Notes under the pieces: generated by a model
The model's input: the letters and a program-made list of their open reading frames with translations, nothing else
Told to the model about the DNA's origin: nothing
The model's database searches: none
Part shown: in pieces, positions 10,101 to 21,027 of the stretch
Layout of the letters: each line of letters begins with the position of its first letter
Position numbering within the stretch: position 1 is the first letter of the stretch
Translations under genes and position numbers: made by a program
Assembly: GCA_036250195.1 (NCBI GenBank)
Contig: JAVHZZ010000001.1
Location: 400,448,117 to 400,512,116, forward strand
DNA from: Mixophyes australis
Lineage: Eukaryota; Chordata; Amphibia; Anura; Limnodynastidae
Length of the DNA: 64,000 nt
Direction: 5' to 3'

Positions 10101-12980
10101 ACAAGGGTAACTTACGCGGACCTCTAAAGTCCACGTTGTATTACTACCATAAAGCAGTAAAACAAATCAAACCCTCATGTTCAACGCTAAATGAGACCTC
10201 TGTAAGTGAATTAGAAACCATGTACTCATGACCCTCCGGCATACAAATCCTCTTCCATTATTTGTACTAGAAAATAAATCTTTCAAAGAGGTGCTTTATA
10301 TTAGAATATCAGGAAGCAAAGGTAATATTAGTACGAAATTCACATTATCGATCATGCCACACATGCAAGTCATTTTATGTCTATTTATGTCACTATGCAA
10401 TTTGATGAAGTGTGTAAAGGAAACTCTTACGTGAAGGTGCATGTTTCATCTTGGGCTCTCTGGGCTTTGGAGTGGGTGGCTTTTCTTTGTCTTCTCCAAA
10501 GAGTGGTGATTTCGGCAGTCCATGTTTATAATCTGCCTTATTAATATCGTCTGTAATCACGCTGTGGTCTGGCTCCTTGTGGATATTCCTGTCTGTTTGC
10601 TTCTTATTTTTAATAAAAGACAACTTCCCATGTGAATCTTCCTCTTCCGAGAAGTGGAAATCATGAAGAGGTTTATGCACTTTTGACTCGATTGTTTTTG
10701 TCTTCCCAAGAGATTCATTTAAACTATCTAAACACAAAAGAGACAAAGATGGTCTTCAAAATATGCATCAAACTAGTAACTGCAAAATATAAAACTATCA
10801 ACAAACATACAAAGAGTGATTTTCTTTTAATACAGACCCAACTGACCAGGGTCAGCTGGAAGAAAAGATTTAGAATGTAGGGGACAGTTCAACAAACCTA
10901 GAAACTAGCTTATTCATTTATAGAGCCAGGGAAGAGGTGAACCCATGTTTTAATGCATCATGTTCAGTTAAAAATATCCTTGATGAAAATTCAGATTTAT
11001 GATATCATATCTATCATGAACAAGGTCTACTACAGTCATTTTACTTCTCTTAATTAATTAAATCCACTAATGGACAATACCCGGTTGTCTACTTGACGGG
11101 GTGTGGCACCCCTCTAACCACAGCCGTTGCTGGTTATCATAAATGGCCACAAGAGGAAGAATAGTAGTGGATTGAGAGTCTGCAAGTTGTTGTTCAGAAA
11201 TAACAGGTCCTACAGAACATAATTTTTAACTGACTGTAATGGATGTATACCAAGGTACAGACTGCAAGGGATATCAGTAAGTTTTCCAGAACACATCATA
11301 CATCTTGGGACCACTGAGTGTTTTTCTCCATCCAACCTCAATTTACCTGTAGAGCAAAAGCCTCTCACAACCACTGACTACAGCTTGATTCTAAACGACA
11401 CATTGGCAGGGGCATAGTGGTCCAGTGGGATGTGACTGTTATACATAACTATACCATCTAGTGTTTGTGTACATATATTTAAATAGACTATTGCTATATA
11501 TATAAGGAAGCATGAGTATAGCCCCATGATCTGGCATACCGTCACTTTCAAACTCTTCAGAGTAATCTGAATTTTCAGAATCTTCCACAGCCTGCTGTCG
11601 TGAAACTCGAGCATTTACTGCCTTCTTCAGCTCATCCTATAACAGAAAACATAACGTGCGGTAAATTAGGAATGGGAGACAATAAATATGTTTCCATAAC
11701 AGTAGAAAGTAGTATGTGGAGTAAGTGGAATTGGTGCTTGTTGTATCTGGTGCAACAGACCAACAAAATGATAGTTAGTTTCATACACTACAACTGCTAC
11801 ACAGGAATTGTTGGATTTGGGTTGTGTAAACGCATCTTAAAAAAACAAGGAGAAAAAGACAGGGGGCCTGATTCATTAAGGATCTTAACTTGAGAAACTT
11901 CTTATTTCAGTCTCCTGGAGAAAACCATGTTACAATGCAAGGGGTGCAAATTAGTATTCTGTTTTGCACATAAGTTAAATACTGACTGTTTTTTAATGTA
12001 GCACACAAATATCAACCTTAAATTTCAGTGTACAAATAAGCTATCAAGTATTTGTGTGCTACATGAAAAAACAGTCAGTATTTAACTTACCGGTATGTGC
12101 AAAACAGAATACTAATTTGCACCCCTTGCATTGTAACATGGTTTTCTCCAGGAGACTGAAATAAGAAGTTTCTTAAGTTAAGATCCTTAATGAATCAGGC
12201 CCAATGTGCCCATATTAGGGGTATTATTAAGTGATACTGGGAAATGGTGAATTCATAGAGACATTCGTGAAATACTGTACTGCACTTGTAAATGGCTTTC
12301 CTTAGAATGCGCTTTAAGAGCAAATGCAGCACTAAAAGCATTTAAAAATATAAGAAAGAGCATCTGGAAAGAGCCTTAAAGTTTGATTAACAAATTACAG
12401 CAGATAGAGAAAGAAAGCTGACCAGTTTGTTGCCTGTTATATTTAACAACATGGCAGCTTAAAACAGAAAACATAATAAAGGCTCTGCTGTTTTCATATT
12501 TCAATTATTATTATTATATTTTATTTATAAGGGGCCACAGGGGGTTCAGTCACCGGTTCTTAGTGAATGGATAGGTTGCATTCTCATGAATATATTGGTT
12601 CAGCCCACAAACTGGCTGCTTCCACCGTGATCCCACCGTTTGTAAGTGACCGGTGCACAAGAAAAGTGGATTACATACTGTGTGATCCTTGTCGGTCACT
12701 TTAAGTGCTGAGTGGAAGTCAGTCTAATTTATCCATTTCTTACAGAAAGGTTAACTTAACACCTTTCATTTATTTGCACAGTAAGTAAGACTGAGAAAAG
12801 ACACAGGTCCATCAAGTGCAACCTTTCATAAGATACTTAAATAGTTAAAAATAAATAGTAAAAATAGAGTTAAAAATAAATAGTAATAGAAACGATACCT
12901 GGAAAGAAGTCCTTTTTGATGTTTTAGGGCTCTTTGTGTAAGCTAGGAAAGTGTTGAGACTCTCATCATCGTCCTCCATA
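3918..12980 (-). CDS. MAP9: MAP9, microtubule-associated protein 9, N-terminal four coding exons (partial gene)
   Basis: Exons 12899-12980, 11540-11636, 10431-10727 and 3918-4135 splice at GT/AG sites with matching phases into 231 residues starting MEDDDESLNTFLAYTKSP. The N-terminal signature (LAYTKSPK, KRTSFQDEL, then an acidic SDYSEEFESD stretch) is what I recognise as MAP9/ASAP. MAP9 is a spindle and ciliary microtubule-associated protein, about 650 residues in human, so roughly the first third is present. The visible part is charged and low-complexity, as expected for the disordered N-terminus. Introns carry an L1 and a 1.5-kb foldback (intron 3) and a palindromic MITE (intron 1). No stop or frameshift was seen, so the gene looks functional. 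A MAP9 paralogue is the main alternative. Confidence 0.85.
4378..5900. mobile_element. 1.5-kb foldback MITE with GGGTAAATGTATCAAGG termini
   Basis: It begins GGGTAAATGTATCAAGG and ends with the exact inverse, CCTTGATACATTTACCC. The whole element is a large imperfect palindrome centred near 5140. Matching arm blocks include GTGAAAATCGGGG hairpins at about 4813-4860 and 5490-5545, the AGTGCTGCCAGCCTACTGCT region (4787) against its inverse near 5550, and CCTACACTCCTGGGCGATGGG (5022) against its inverse near 5270. There is no coding capacity. No convincing target duplication was seen, so the superfamily is not assigned. It lies in MAP9 intron 3. Confidence 0.75.
5901..7198. other. MAP9 intron 3 sequence, no gene seen
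   Basis: No exon or recognisable transposon ORF was found. The minus-strand ORF at 6009-6338 has no domain. A CTGCCATCTCGTG segment at about 6524-6536 resembles a CTCF core and shares context with 4301-4317. The last 150 bp lead into the L1 5' region. Confidence 0.4.
7760..8130 (+). pseudogene. L1 ORF2 apurinic-type endonuclease fragment
   Basis: Across frames the sequence reads DIVFLQGTHF, then KKQVVATLFASHVTFELV, then LVNLYGANQNQHSFF. These match the order of L1 endonuclease segments (L-Q-E-T-H, then the N-x-Y-x-P/A-N region). The catalytic Glu of the LQETH motif is replaced by Gly here (LQGTH). Frame changes and stops around 7740-7900 and 8128 confirm that it is a pseudogene. Confidence 0.65.
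8313..9185 (+). pseudogene. L1 ORF2 linker and first RT motif, broken
   Basis: The frame holds MVWSEHSLISANL and then TTWRLNDFILHDPQL, the W-S-D-H-S and W-R-L-N landmarks that follow the endonuclease in L1 ORF2. A TAA at about 8511 interrupts it. The segment at 8576-8794 continues the linker. The segment at 9020-9140 ends in SKAPGPDGFTP, and a frame change leads to a short LFNAVLHGDPFPKS stretch. All later RT motifs are absent. Confidence 0.65.
9331..10430. other. MAP9 intron 3 remainder with a repeat fragment
   Basis: The stretch at about 9605-9850 contains GCTGGCACTTGTAGTTCTAC and a GGGGACCCCACAC motif, which also occur inside the 4378-5900 foldback. It is probably a fragment of a related element. 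Nothing else is recognisable. Confidence 0.4.
10431..10727 (-). CDS. MAP9: MAP9 exon 3
   Basis: This exon is 297 bp with acceptor TGTGTTTAG at 10728 and donor CAC|GTAAGA at 10431. It enters and leaves in phase 1 and is fully open. It encodes about 99 residues rich in Lys, Glu, Asp and Pro, including HFSEEEDSHGK and KPPTPKPREPK. The low-complexity charged composition fits the disordered N-terminal region of MAP9. Confidence 0.8.
10728..11539. other. MAP9 intron 2, no other feature seen
   Basis: No repeats with recognisable ends and no additional exon were found. The minus-strand ORF at 11378-11614 simply overlaps exon 2 and reads into the intron. Confidence 0.4.
11540..11636 (-). CDS. MAP9: MAP9 exon 2
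   Basis: This exon is 97 bp with acceptor TGTTATAG at 11637 and donor GACG|GTATGC at 11540. It enters in phase 0 and leaves in phase 1. It encodes DELKKAVNARVSRQQAVED followed by an acidic Ser/Glu/Asp-rich stretch. Its first residues join exon 1 to restore the conserved F-Q-D-E-L sequence of the MAP9 N-terminus. Confidence 0.85.
11874..12202. mobile_element. Near-perfect palindromic MITE, Harbinger-like termini (GGGCCTGATTCATTAAGG)
   Basis: It begins GGGCCTGATTCATTAAGG and ends with the inverse, CCTTAATGAATCAGGCCC. The two arms of about 145 bp are almost identical inverted copies around a loop of about 35 bp. Each arm carries ACCATGTTACAATGCAAGG and TTAAATACTGACTG blocks that also occur in the left half of the elements at 55840 and 57342. 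No clear target duplication is visible. It lies in MAP9 intron 1. Confidence 0.8.
12203..12898. other. MAP9 intron 1 with a possible LINE/SINE-like segment
   Basis: The stretch at about 12505-12735 starts with TTATTATTATTATATTTTAT and reads TTATAAGGGGCCACAGGGGG. That resembles the 3' tails of frog LINE/SINE repeats, but the family is not certain. A short duplicated AAAAATAAATAGTA occurs at about 12845-12885. Confidence 0.35.
12899..12980 (-). CDS. MAP9: MAP9 first coding exon (start codon at 12979)
   Basis: The ATG at 12979-12977 opens 27 residues, MEDDDESLNTFLAYTKSP and onward to SFQ. The exon ends at donor CAG|GTATCG (12899) in phase 0. One base before the ATG there is a good acceptor (TTCTACATTGCAG), so the start codon sits at the head of an internal exon and a non-coding first exon should lie upstream. 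The LAYTKSPK...KRTSFQ string is the most recognisable MAP9 signature in the window. Confidence 0.88.
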
Positions 12981-14398
12981 CTGCAATGTAGAACAGAGGA
13001 CCGCTAATGAATGCCGGGAACAAATCTGTGTTGGTGGCTCCTTTATTAAACGTTCACTGTGGACTGTACCAAAACATAAAGACAGTGTAAATTATATTTG
13101 GACTCACAGGATACAACAAGAAAAAAGACCATTATAAATAATAATTTAAAAAATGGTGAAAATACATCAGGCATTCAGAAATATTACTTAACTGTCACTG
13201 AATAAAAAATACCATACGTAACCAAATATAAGGATTTGTTATTGGTATTTTGATATGTGTGAGAAGCAGCAGCACTACAGGTGCAGGGAGATTATTGCAG
13301 GGCGCACTCAATTTAATTTCAATTATTAAACACATCCCCTGCTCCCCATTGACAGCCAATGAAGAAGGGGTGCGTATTTAAGTGGCCAACATTCAATGCG
13401 GGGATGCTGGGAAAAAAACAAACATTAAATGACTGACATATCTATCACATGCTGTTTGAACTTTTTAAGGACACTATGCGGGCAACTATTGAGAGTCAGT
13501 TCTCTACCACCCATTAAAATCAATGTTGTCCTAGGAAAGAAGACCTCACTATTAATATATCTGACAATGGAGGAGGTGTCCCCTTAAGAAAAGTGGATTG
13601 CCTGTTCAGCTATTGGTAGCCCTTCTGCTCCACGGGAGGTTTCTGTCCTCCCTGAGCTCACCTTAGGACACCTGCGTTACGGTATGACAGGTGTACCACC
13701 CCAGTCAAACTCCCCACCAGCCACTGTCCACTCATCAAGTATTTTGGGTATCCCTGAAATGCTCTAGTATTGTCCAATATTTTGAGATGATACAGTGAAC
13801 ATAAAGTTTTGCAACCTGTGGTTAAATAGTGATTGTGACTACTTACATACATACATTCTGAATTTTTTTTCTATTTTTGATTTTTTTATGATGCTCACTT
13901 TCCTCATCAATTAGATGATCAAAATTATGCCACTGTTATTTATAATGATACTTTGAAGGCCACCACTATATAAAAAAAGAAATAAGATACTGCATGGCTA
14001 CATGATATGAGCCACAGGTTGCCTAAAACCTGCTGTGGCCCATCCTGACTCCTCAATCCTCTATATATTCACAACAAAGCTATGTGACCTGAAGCTCTCC
14101 AGCTGTGGGACTACACACAATCCAAGGTACAATGGCATAGTAGTCCCTCCTATCGGGAGCTATGGGATACCTAAGCCTTGTTTACAACGATAATCCCCTA
14201 TGAATTTAGAATGATCTTCCCACATGCACCCCGAATACTACTTCCACCCCCTCATATGAGTCTTTACCATGCTGCACGTCTGTATCACCTTTTCATCTGC
14301 CATAAGATCTCTCCCAGAGTCTCTGAGACTGGGGGTCTTCTCCGATACCGGTCTGTCTGCAGCAGGCTCCTTCCTCCCACACAGGGGAAGCTGTCCTG
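12981..14398. other. Region between the MAP9 start exon and its putative promoter
   Basis: A non-coding first exon of MAP9 is expected here, most likely about 14290-14395, where the DNA is locally GC-richer. Candidate minus-strand donors are AAAAG|GTGATA near 14295 and ACCG|GTATCG near 14345. The exact exon cannot be fixed from sequence alone. No transposon with clear ends was seen. Confidence 0.35.
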
Positions 14399-14428
14399 GT
14401 TACTAGGCGACGACGTAAGATGACGTCA
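14399..14428 (-). promoter_or_regulatory. RFX X-box plus CRE: likely MAP9 promoter elements
   Basis: GTTACTAGGCGAC (14399-14411) fits the X-box consensus RYYNYY-N-RRNRAC at every position. TGACGTCA (14421-14428) is a full CRE palindrome ten bases away. Both sit in a locally CpG-containing stretch about 1.4 kb upstream of the MAP9 start exon. RFX factors drive ciliary and centrosomal genes, so the X-box suits MAP9. Assignment to MAP9 rather than to an unseen plus-strand transcript is inference. Confidence 0.5.
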
Positions 14429-14795
14429 CAATGCACGTCCTAGGTGATGAGCCGCTGGGTGGAGACTGGAGACTGTGAGGTATCTGCGGCATAGTGCTGG
14501 TGCAGCTGCTGGTGCTGCAGTCTGGGTTATGTATTGCTGCTGCTTGTATGACATAAACAGTACACGGGGAAGTAAATTCACCAATGCAGGATCAAGTGTT
14601 GTTTTTAATATATGATTGACAACTGGGTACACACAGCATATATTAGCAGTGGTGTGCAAATTATATCAGGATTTTTATTTGTCCTTTTACTCCTCACACA
14701 TATCTACTGTAACTTTCTGCTTCCATACTGTCAGTGTTTTCATTTGTTTATATTCTCCCATAGCTAATTGTGTATTGAGGGTCCCCACTAATAGG

Positions 14796-15060
14796 GGAAA
14801 TGTATCAAGCTGCGGTTTGTAAAATTTGCAGATTTTCAGCGTATTTATTTTTGTATGGTGATTTGCAAACCACAGATGTCTGAAAGGTGATTTGATTGAA
14901 ACCTGTCCTTTTACAAACCAACACTAGAATAATACACTGTCCTGATTTTTGCCCATTAAAAAAACTACCGCAAAATTTATCAAGCAGCGGGTTTCAAACC
15001 CACCAGAAAAAAGCAATAAACAAATATCTGGCAGTGACAGGTGAGATCTCTTCTGTCAGT
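14796..15060. mobile_element. Partial MITE with AAATGTATCAAGCTGCGG terminus
   Basis: It starts GGGGAAATGTATCAAGCTGC, close to the GGGTAAATGTATCAAGG end of the 4378-5900 foldback. AATTTATCAAGCAGCGGG follows internally at about 14974. The opposite terminus was not found, so this is a half-element or a diverged relative. Confidence 0.45.
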
Positions 15061-15617
15061 CAGTTATATAAAAAAAAAAAGCCCCCCCTATCCCCTTCCT
15101 GATTAGAATTAGTCCTGGTCCTCTAGGGGGACCATTTGGGCTCTCTGCTAGCTAAGTAGCATTGGACCCTTCTTGGTACCCCTAGCCGGTGGGTACCCAC
15201 AAATAATAAGCTTTTTCAGGCTTATATGTGTCTTTTTCCTGGTCTGCATCTATTCGCAATTGTGAAAACGAGCTTACTGTACTCGGTCTATGTTAGAATC
15301 CCCTGTCTTCAAGGGCAGAGTGGCGAAAGTGGCAGAATAATGCAAATCTGCATGAGCTCACATGCATGTGCCCACTTTTATACAAGATACTCTAAGCAAA
15401 CGGGCATAGTACTCACTCTGCATCAGACGCTGTACCCTTTTTCTTTTAATTGTCTAGCTACAAACCAGTTCTTTGATTTTTTTTTTCACTTATCTGAAGT
15501 TTGTTTTTGTTTTCCACTTTTGCACTTTAAAGTGAGCATGTTGTTTTACAGGAGCAATGTTTAGTCAGCCTAATGTTAATTGCGATGCCGGTTTGTCCTA
15601 CAATAGGCAAACCACAC

Positions 15618-15994
15618 AGACAGGGCCCGATCAACCCATTGGCTGATCAGGCTGCACGCTGGGGCGCTGGGTCCTGGGGGGGTGCAGTGTCGTCACACTT
15701 AAACAATTTTGTTTTTTTCTTAATGCATATTTTTTTTTTCAAAATGATGGCTTTCCAGAAGACATCAAGGTAAGTTAACTTTCAGTGGGAAAATCAAGAG
15801 GAAGGGGGAGATCATGACTGGGGGGAATGGATTGCAGGGGCATCAAAATTATTAATTGGCTAAGGGGAAGATCATGACTGGGGGAGTGGTTTGGCTGCAG
15901 GGGGATTAAGATTATAAATTGGCTGGGGAGGGGTTAATTAACTGGCTGCAGGGCAAGATGAATTGGCCAGGGGTGGAGATCATGACTGGTGTGG
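15618..15994. repeat. Dispersed repeat with a degenerate GATCATGACTGG tandem segment
   Basis: The start CAGGGCCCGATC with GGCTGATCAGGCTGCA a little further on matches the repeat at 22053 (CAGGGCCTGATCC, then GGCTGATCAGACTG). From 15800 the motif GATCATGACTGG recurs at about 15810, 15870 and 15978, separated by related GGCTGCAGGG text, so it is a decayed tandem array. Confidence 0.45.
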
Positions 15995-15996
15995 GT

Positions 15997-16074
<78 letters not shown>

Positions 16075-16075
16075 T
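15995..16075. repeat. (TA)n microsatellite
   Basis: About 75 bp of nearly uninterrupted TA. It directly precedes a Tc1-type terminus, consistent with Tc1's TA target preference. Confidence 0.95.
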
Positions 16076-16094
16076 TATTAATATATATACTCTA

Positions 16095-16300
16095 CAGAGA
16101 CAAGTATTTGGTCACACCTGTCGATTATTGAATTGAGGTGTTTCAATCAGACCAGTTGCCAGAGGTGTATAAATTCAAGCACCTAGGCATGCAGTCTCCA
16201 TTTGCAAACATTTTTGATACACATTGGGTTGTTCTGAAGAGCTCATTGACTTCATGCATGGTACTGTGACAGGATGCCACCTTTTCAATAAGAAATGATT
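16095..16300 (+). mobile_element. Tc1-like transposon, 5' end and transposase start only
   Basis: After a TA comes CAGAGACAAGTATTTGGTCA, a Tc1-type terminus, then an untranslated leader. The frame GCSEELIDFMHGTVTGCHLF matches the helix-turn-helix start of Tc1 transposases. A stop follows at about 16295 and homology ends, so the rest of the gene and the 3' end are missing. Confidence 0.7.
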
Positions 16301-18507
16301 GGTCTCCAAGTGTTTTTGTAGAAAGGGATTTTACTGGAAATGTTCTGTTTAAAAGATGTTTGCAAAACACAATAATACTGTTTTTAAGATAAGAAGTTAT
16401 GGCTCTTTATAGAGCAGAAAACCACACGTAGAGGTAATGACCTCTCAATCGTTCTCTATTGTCTTTCAAACATCAACCAGGATGTTGTCTGTCTTCTCAG
16501 GAATAAACCTTTGTACTGTCATTACTCTATCCCCCTGTCAGGTTGTTCGTCCTCTATATCGATGCAGATGAATAGACTCTAAAACTTGTACAGGAGTGTC
16601 TCTTGTCTCTGAGAGGTGGCATAAAATGCAAATGATTTGTCATAACTTTCATCTGTTCCGGAGGACCCAGAGAAAGGGAACAAGGACTATTTCCCATTAC
16701 GTCAGCACGCAGTTCTCAACTCTATAAGAAGATGTTGTTTGAAGTGAAAATCCACTCTTTTTTTTTTAATCCATATCCCCTACTTATAACAAGATAGTTT
16801 GTAAATTTTTGTGGTTATGGTTTCTGTATCCTTTCTGTTGTGAGACTGAGATTTCAGCTGACATGTATGGTACATTTGAAAAGACAGAAGCCTGAGCTCT
16901 CCTCCTCTACCCCCCCCCCCCCTCCCCCCTCTAGCCTCCACCTGGCCCCACTCCTTTTCATATTCAAAACAAGACTTGGCAGGCAGACAGTACTGTTGTC
17001 ATTTATTTACTGATCCAAAATTAGTTGACAGAGAACAATGAACTTTTAGTAGTACAAATAAGTAGTTCCTTTCAAATCCTGTTTCTAGTCATAAGGTAAG
17101 AACGGTAACAATGAATAGGAATACTTGGAGATAATATCTACTGGAGCCTATTAAGTCATGGACATGGATTTACCATGTTTACCAAACATAAAAAAACAGC
17201 TGTTTCCGCATGGTTTAAGGTTCAATAAATAGGCCCCAAGAACTGATACAACAACAAACATATACATGGTTTACAATATGAGCACTTTATACACCAATGT
17301 TAGCTGACATTTGCATGTAGTTTCTCCTGAGTTCCTTGGTATGCTTTATGATATGATTAGCCAAATAAGAATTCTCTTCCCCATGATGCTGGGTTCTGCT
17401 TTGTAGGCTTGCGGATTGGTGACAGATTTGGCACACTCATGTTGTAAATCTGTATGTAAATTAGTTTGTAATAATTTTAAGTAACTTAATTCTTTACTGG
17501 TTGTAATTACATTTTAATTGATGGATTAAAGGATTTCTTATATTAACTGGTGCAAATCCTTCTATATTGTTAAGGGATGAAAAGTGACCCTCATATTATA
17601 TTTAACTTTTTTTCTGTAAATTTGTTGTTCCAACGTAAGGGACAATTGGGACATATTTCTCTCTTCATTCTCCTTAAATTCTGCATAAACCAGTTAGTGC
17701 TGAGTGCTTCATATTAGGGAAGATGGGAATTTCAATTCCAGGACCATGTGGCCCTTAAGCTGGCCCTGAGTGTGTTATGTTTTTGTGTGCCTGTGATAGA
17801 GAAATTGTGCACGTTAGTGGTGTAGAGACTGAGGAGAGTGTGTCAAATTTTTTGTACAGTCGGTGTGTAAAATGTTTTGCTATATTAATAAACAGAAATA
17901 CTAATAAAATGACAGACAATTCCTCAAAGCACATGTGAATTTACACTTATTTGCATAAGTTACCATGTATGGTGCCATGGTTGAATCTGCTAATGTGTAT
18001 TATTATTGGAGATGAGTGTGTTAAATGCCTGAATTGTATTTATTTACAAATTCCCCAGAAAATAAATGCTATCCTTAAATTCCAATTACAACGTTGCTGT
18101 AAAGTCCACTCTAGTCAAAATGGAGTTTTGTCCAGTGTTTGCTGGGCTGATGCTTTTAAGGTCTTGTCATTTGATTTGCTTTAAAAAAAGCCATTGAAAC
18201 TGAATGTCAAACAAATGCATTTGATCTGCAGTTGTTGAAGTTGTTTTACTCTCATTGTGGAGGACATTGCAGGATGATTAGACACCCTCAATGCATTAAT
18301 TTGTGGTAAAAGCAATTAAATGGAGTAGGAAGCTTTTGGAAAAACGAAACAATGCTGCATGCTACCGGATGAGAGTAATGGTGGTTTCTAGATGCAAACC
18401 CTTTTCCATGTTTCATTAGAGTTAGAACTGCTAGTACAATGCACAAAATTGACACCAGTGTATACGAGGCCTTGTTTAACTGCTTCCCACACACTCAATG
18501 GTCAGCT
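16301..18507. other. No gene recognised
   Basis: AT-rich DNA with a poly-C run at about 16911-16926. The string GGTTCAATAAATAGGCCCC near 17219 looks like a MITE edge, but no partner terminus was found. ORFs here are short and domainless. Confidence 0.4.
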
Positions 18508-18735
18508 GCTGCGGTCATGAGTGTAATTCTGTGTAGAATGTGTATGTTCTGCCTTTGTCACTGTAGGTTTCCTCCCATAATCTAAAAACATAATGATAGG
18601 TTAATTGGCTGCTGACTACAATGTAAGCTTCAATGGGGAAGAGACTGATGTGAATGATATGAATGATGATATTCTCTGTACAGTGCTGTGTAATATGGTG
18701 GTACTATAAACATAAACAATGGTGATAATAATAAT
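18508..18735 (+). mobile_element. tRNA-derived SINE, diverged 3' portion
   Basis: It follows the same text order as the full SINE at 38987: a B-box relic (GGTCATGAGTGTAATTCTG), GTATGTTCTGCC, GGTTTCCTCCCA, GTTAATTGGCTGCT, then GACTGATGTGAATGA and CTCTGTACAGTGCTG, ending in a (GATAAT)-like tail. Confidence 0.65.
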
Positions 18736-19164
18736 AACTCAATAATTTACCAGCTTTCATACACATAGAGCAAATGTAATTATTGTTTATATCCTTAAAA
18801 AACGCCAAAATCAGAGGGTATTTTCCAAGTAAAATAAAGGGGTAAGAGAAGTGATATAACCTTTATAGTTTTCACCAAAAGAGAAAACATGCCAGAGAAA
18901 ACTTTAATATAATTTACGCATTTTAATCTCAACTGGCATTATTGGCCTGTTGTTTTACTCTTGTGTTTTGTAATGAAAACTACTATATTTATAAAATATA
19001 ATCTAAGTACTCATATGAAACAAAAAAGGGACAAGACCTTTTTGACATTTGGTATTATTGAATAAATTGGCCTCACCCAAGTAACAAGTTAAAAACACCA
19101 CACCCATTGAACCAGGCCACACCCAAACCCCACCATATGACTTCATAAAACTGTTAGTCACATA

Positions 19165-19850
19165 CATAGTTGCCAATTCCGCTTATAACAAGCAGAATTG
19201 GGCTTCTTTTTTTGTGAAGTTGGGGTTTTTTTCCACTGCTGCGGGTAGCTTGTTTTTGGGCTTGGACAAGTTCTCCAAGTCCTCAGGCTGCATAATCGTT
19301 TCTTTTGTTTTTTTCCCCTCTGGTACCATTTTGTGATTGGTGCATTCAGGTTTTTTTTTTTATATGCGGGTTGTGCAGAGAATTCCTCCAATGAAGTGGC
19401 GCTTTGTGGGTGGGCGGAATCAGAGGAGGACGTGGAATAAATCACAGGAAGACGGATCTACAACAACCTACTGAAATAAGTGCTGTGACAGACACACGAT
19501 CGCTGCACTTATAGCAGGTAACACTGCTATATAACACCCTCCTCTCCCATTCAGTAAGCTGCTCATGTCAGAAGACTGCTTATACTGTTATATCATGGGG
19601 CTGTGTGGGATAGACATACCAGTGTCCTAAATTACAGCATTTGTGTTTTCATTTGCCCTATCAGTGTATAAATGTGTCCTCTTGTGTTTATAAAGGTTTT
19701 CTAAATGGAGATTCAGTGTAGAAATTAGTGTTATAGAAAAGGACGGTCCCCTGTAATTTGGGCTTTTTTTTGGGCTTTTTAGGATTGGTTTGGGCTTGTT
19801 TTTCACTAACCAGTTGCTTGTTTTTCATTTCAGAGTTGGCAACCCTGAAC
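19165..19850. mobile_element. Possible hAT-like non-autonomous element (GTTGCCAA...TTGGCAAC)
   Basis: The left edge TAGTTGCCAATTCC and the right edge CAGAGTTGGCAACCCTG are inverted relatives, and both sides carry TTGGGCTT/T-rich subterminal blocks. The termini resemble CAGGGTTGCCAACTCTG-type hAT ends. No clean 8-bp duplication was recognised. No coding capacity. Confidence 0.4.
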
Positions 19851-19875
19851 ATAGTAGTCTCAGGATATTAAAGAT

Positions 19876-20085
19876 GGGACCACAAGTCAATTTGCCTTCA
19901 GCCAGTGGCAGAGGGGACCGGGAACCCACAAGTCAGTTGCTTTCAGCCAGGAGCAGAGGGATTGGGAGTCCACAACTCAATTCCCTTCAGCCAGGAGCAG
20001 AGGGGATTGGGAGCCCACAATTCAATTCCCTTTATCCGGGGCCAGAGGGGTCTGGGAACCTACAAGACAATTGCCTACCGCAGAA
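19876..20085. repeat. 49-bp minisatellite, about 4.3 copies
   Basis: The unit contains CCTTCAGCCAGGAGCAGAGG followed by GATTGGGAGCCCACAA. Copies begin near 19878, 19927, 19976, 20026. Overlapping plus-strand ORFs here are by-products of the repeat. Confidence 0.8.
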
Positions 20086-20095
20086 AGAAAAATAG

Positions 20096-21024
20096 GGACA
20101 GCATACTCCCAAAAAATACAATTGATACACAGAAAGCATAAGAAAATGAATACAGGAACAATGAGAGGTAAATAAACATGTCCCAGCTACATTGTGTATA
20201 CTATAGACTTGGTCAATGATGTACAAGATTTTCACGTGGCTATAGACTATATAGATGCAATCTAATAAGCTCTTATTTTTCATTGCTGCAGGGTACAGGC
20301 GGAAACGTCAGCACAGAAAATGTGACTGACCTGGTTAACTACGGTGACCTCCTATGACTGCCAGTGGATTTGTCCTCTTCTGAATAGATTAGATAATGGA
20401 AATGCATGAAAAAAATAAAAAAAAATAGTGTAAACATTGATAAGTCAGTTTATGTAGCATGATATGGGTTTGATTGCAGAATAGTAAAAAATGATCCTTC
20501 ACAACCAGCATAAACATAGATAAGATAGGATAAGTAGGATATGTGTAAAAAGTAAATAGAACAAATAGAATTTCGACTCCTGTGATCTTTTATTAAGGTG
20601 GTCATTTACATGTACACGAAAAATGCATGTTTAGCGGAAAGGAAATAGCAAGCAAAATCACCTTAAAATGCTTTAGTGAATAAGCCCACCCCTTACGTTT
20701 TATTCTTGGTTGGTGTCGCCATACCACATTTGTTATTGGTGAAGAATAATTATAAACGCTGACTGTGGAGGTTTTGGTAGAGGGCGCTGCAGGAGTAGCA
20801 GATTGTTCTGGACATACCCTTGTGGGTCAGAATTAACCAGATGTCAGAAGGATAACCACATTATCTATATGCATACACCTTTATTTTTATTATAGGTCAG
20901 TAAAATACATAAATAAGCTACAGATACACAACATGCTACATTATAAGTTGCCAACTATGGTACATGATGAGCAGGGTTGCTAGTAATAGTGTGTTAATTT
21001 AAGTTAGGAACACCAGTATTTCAC
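20096..21024. other. No gene recognised
   Basis: AT-rich DNA without a transposon that has identifiable ends and without an exon-like segment. Confidence 0.35.
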
Positions 21025-21027
21025 TGT

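Noticed and set aside
14426..14659. 77-codon minus-strand ORF beside the X-box
   Set aside because: Low-complexity Ala/Tyr-rich translation without domain or conserved start. It lies upstream of the inferred promoter direction.
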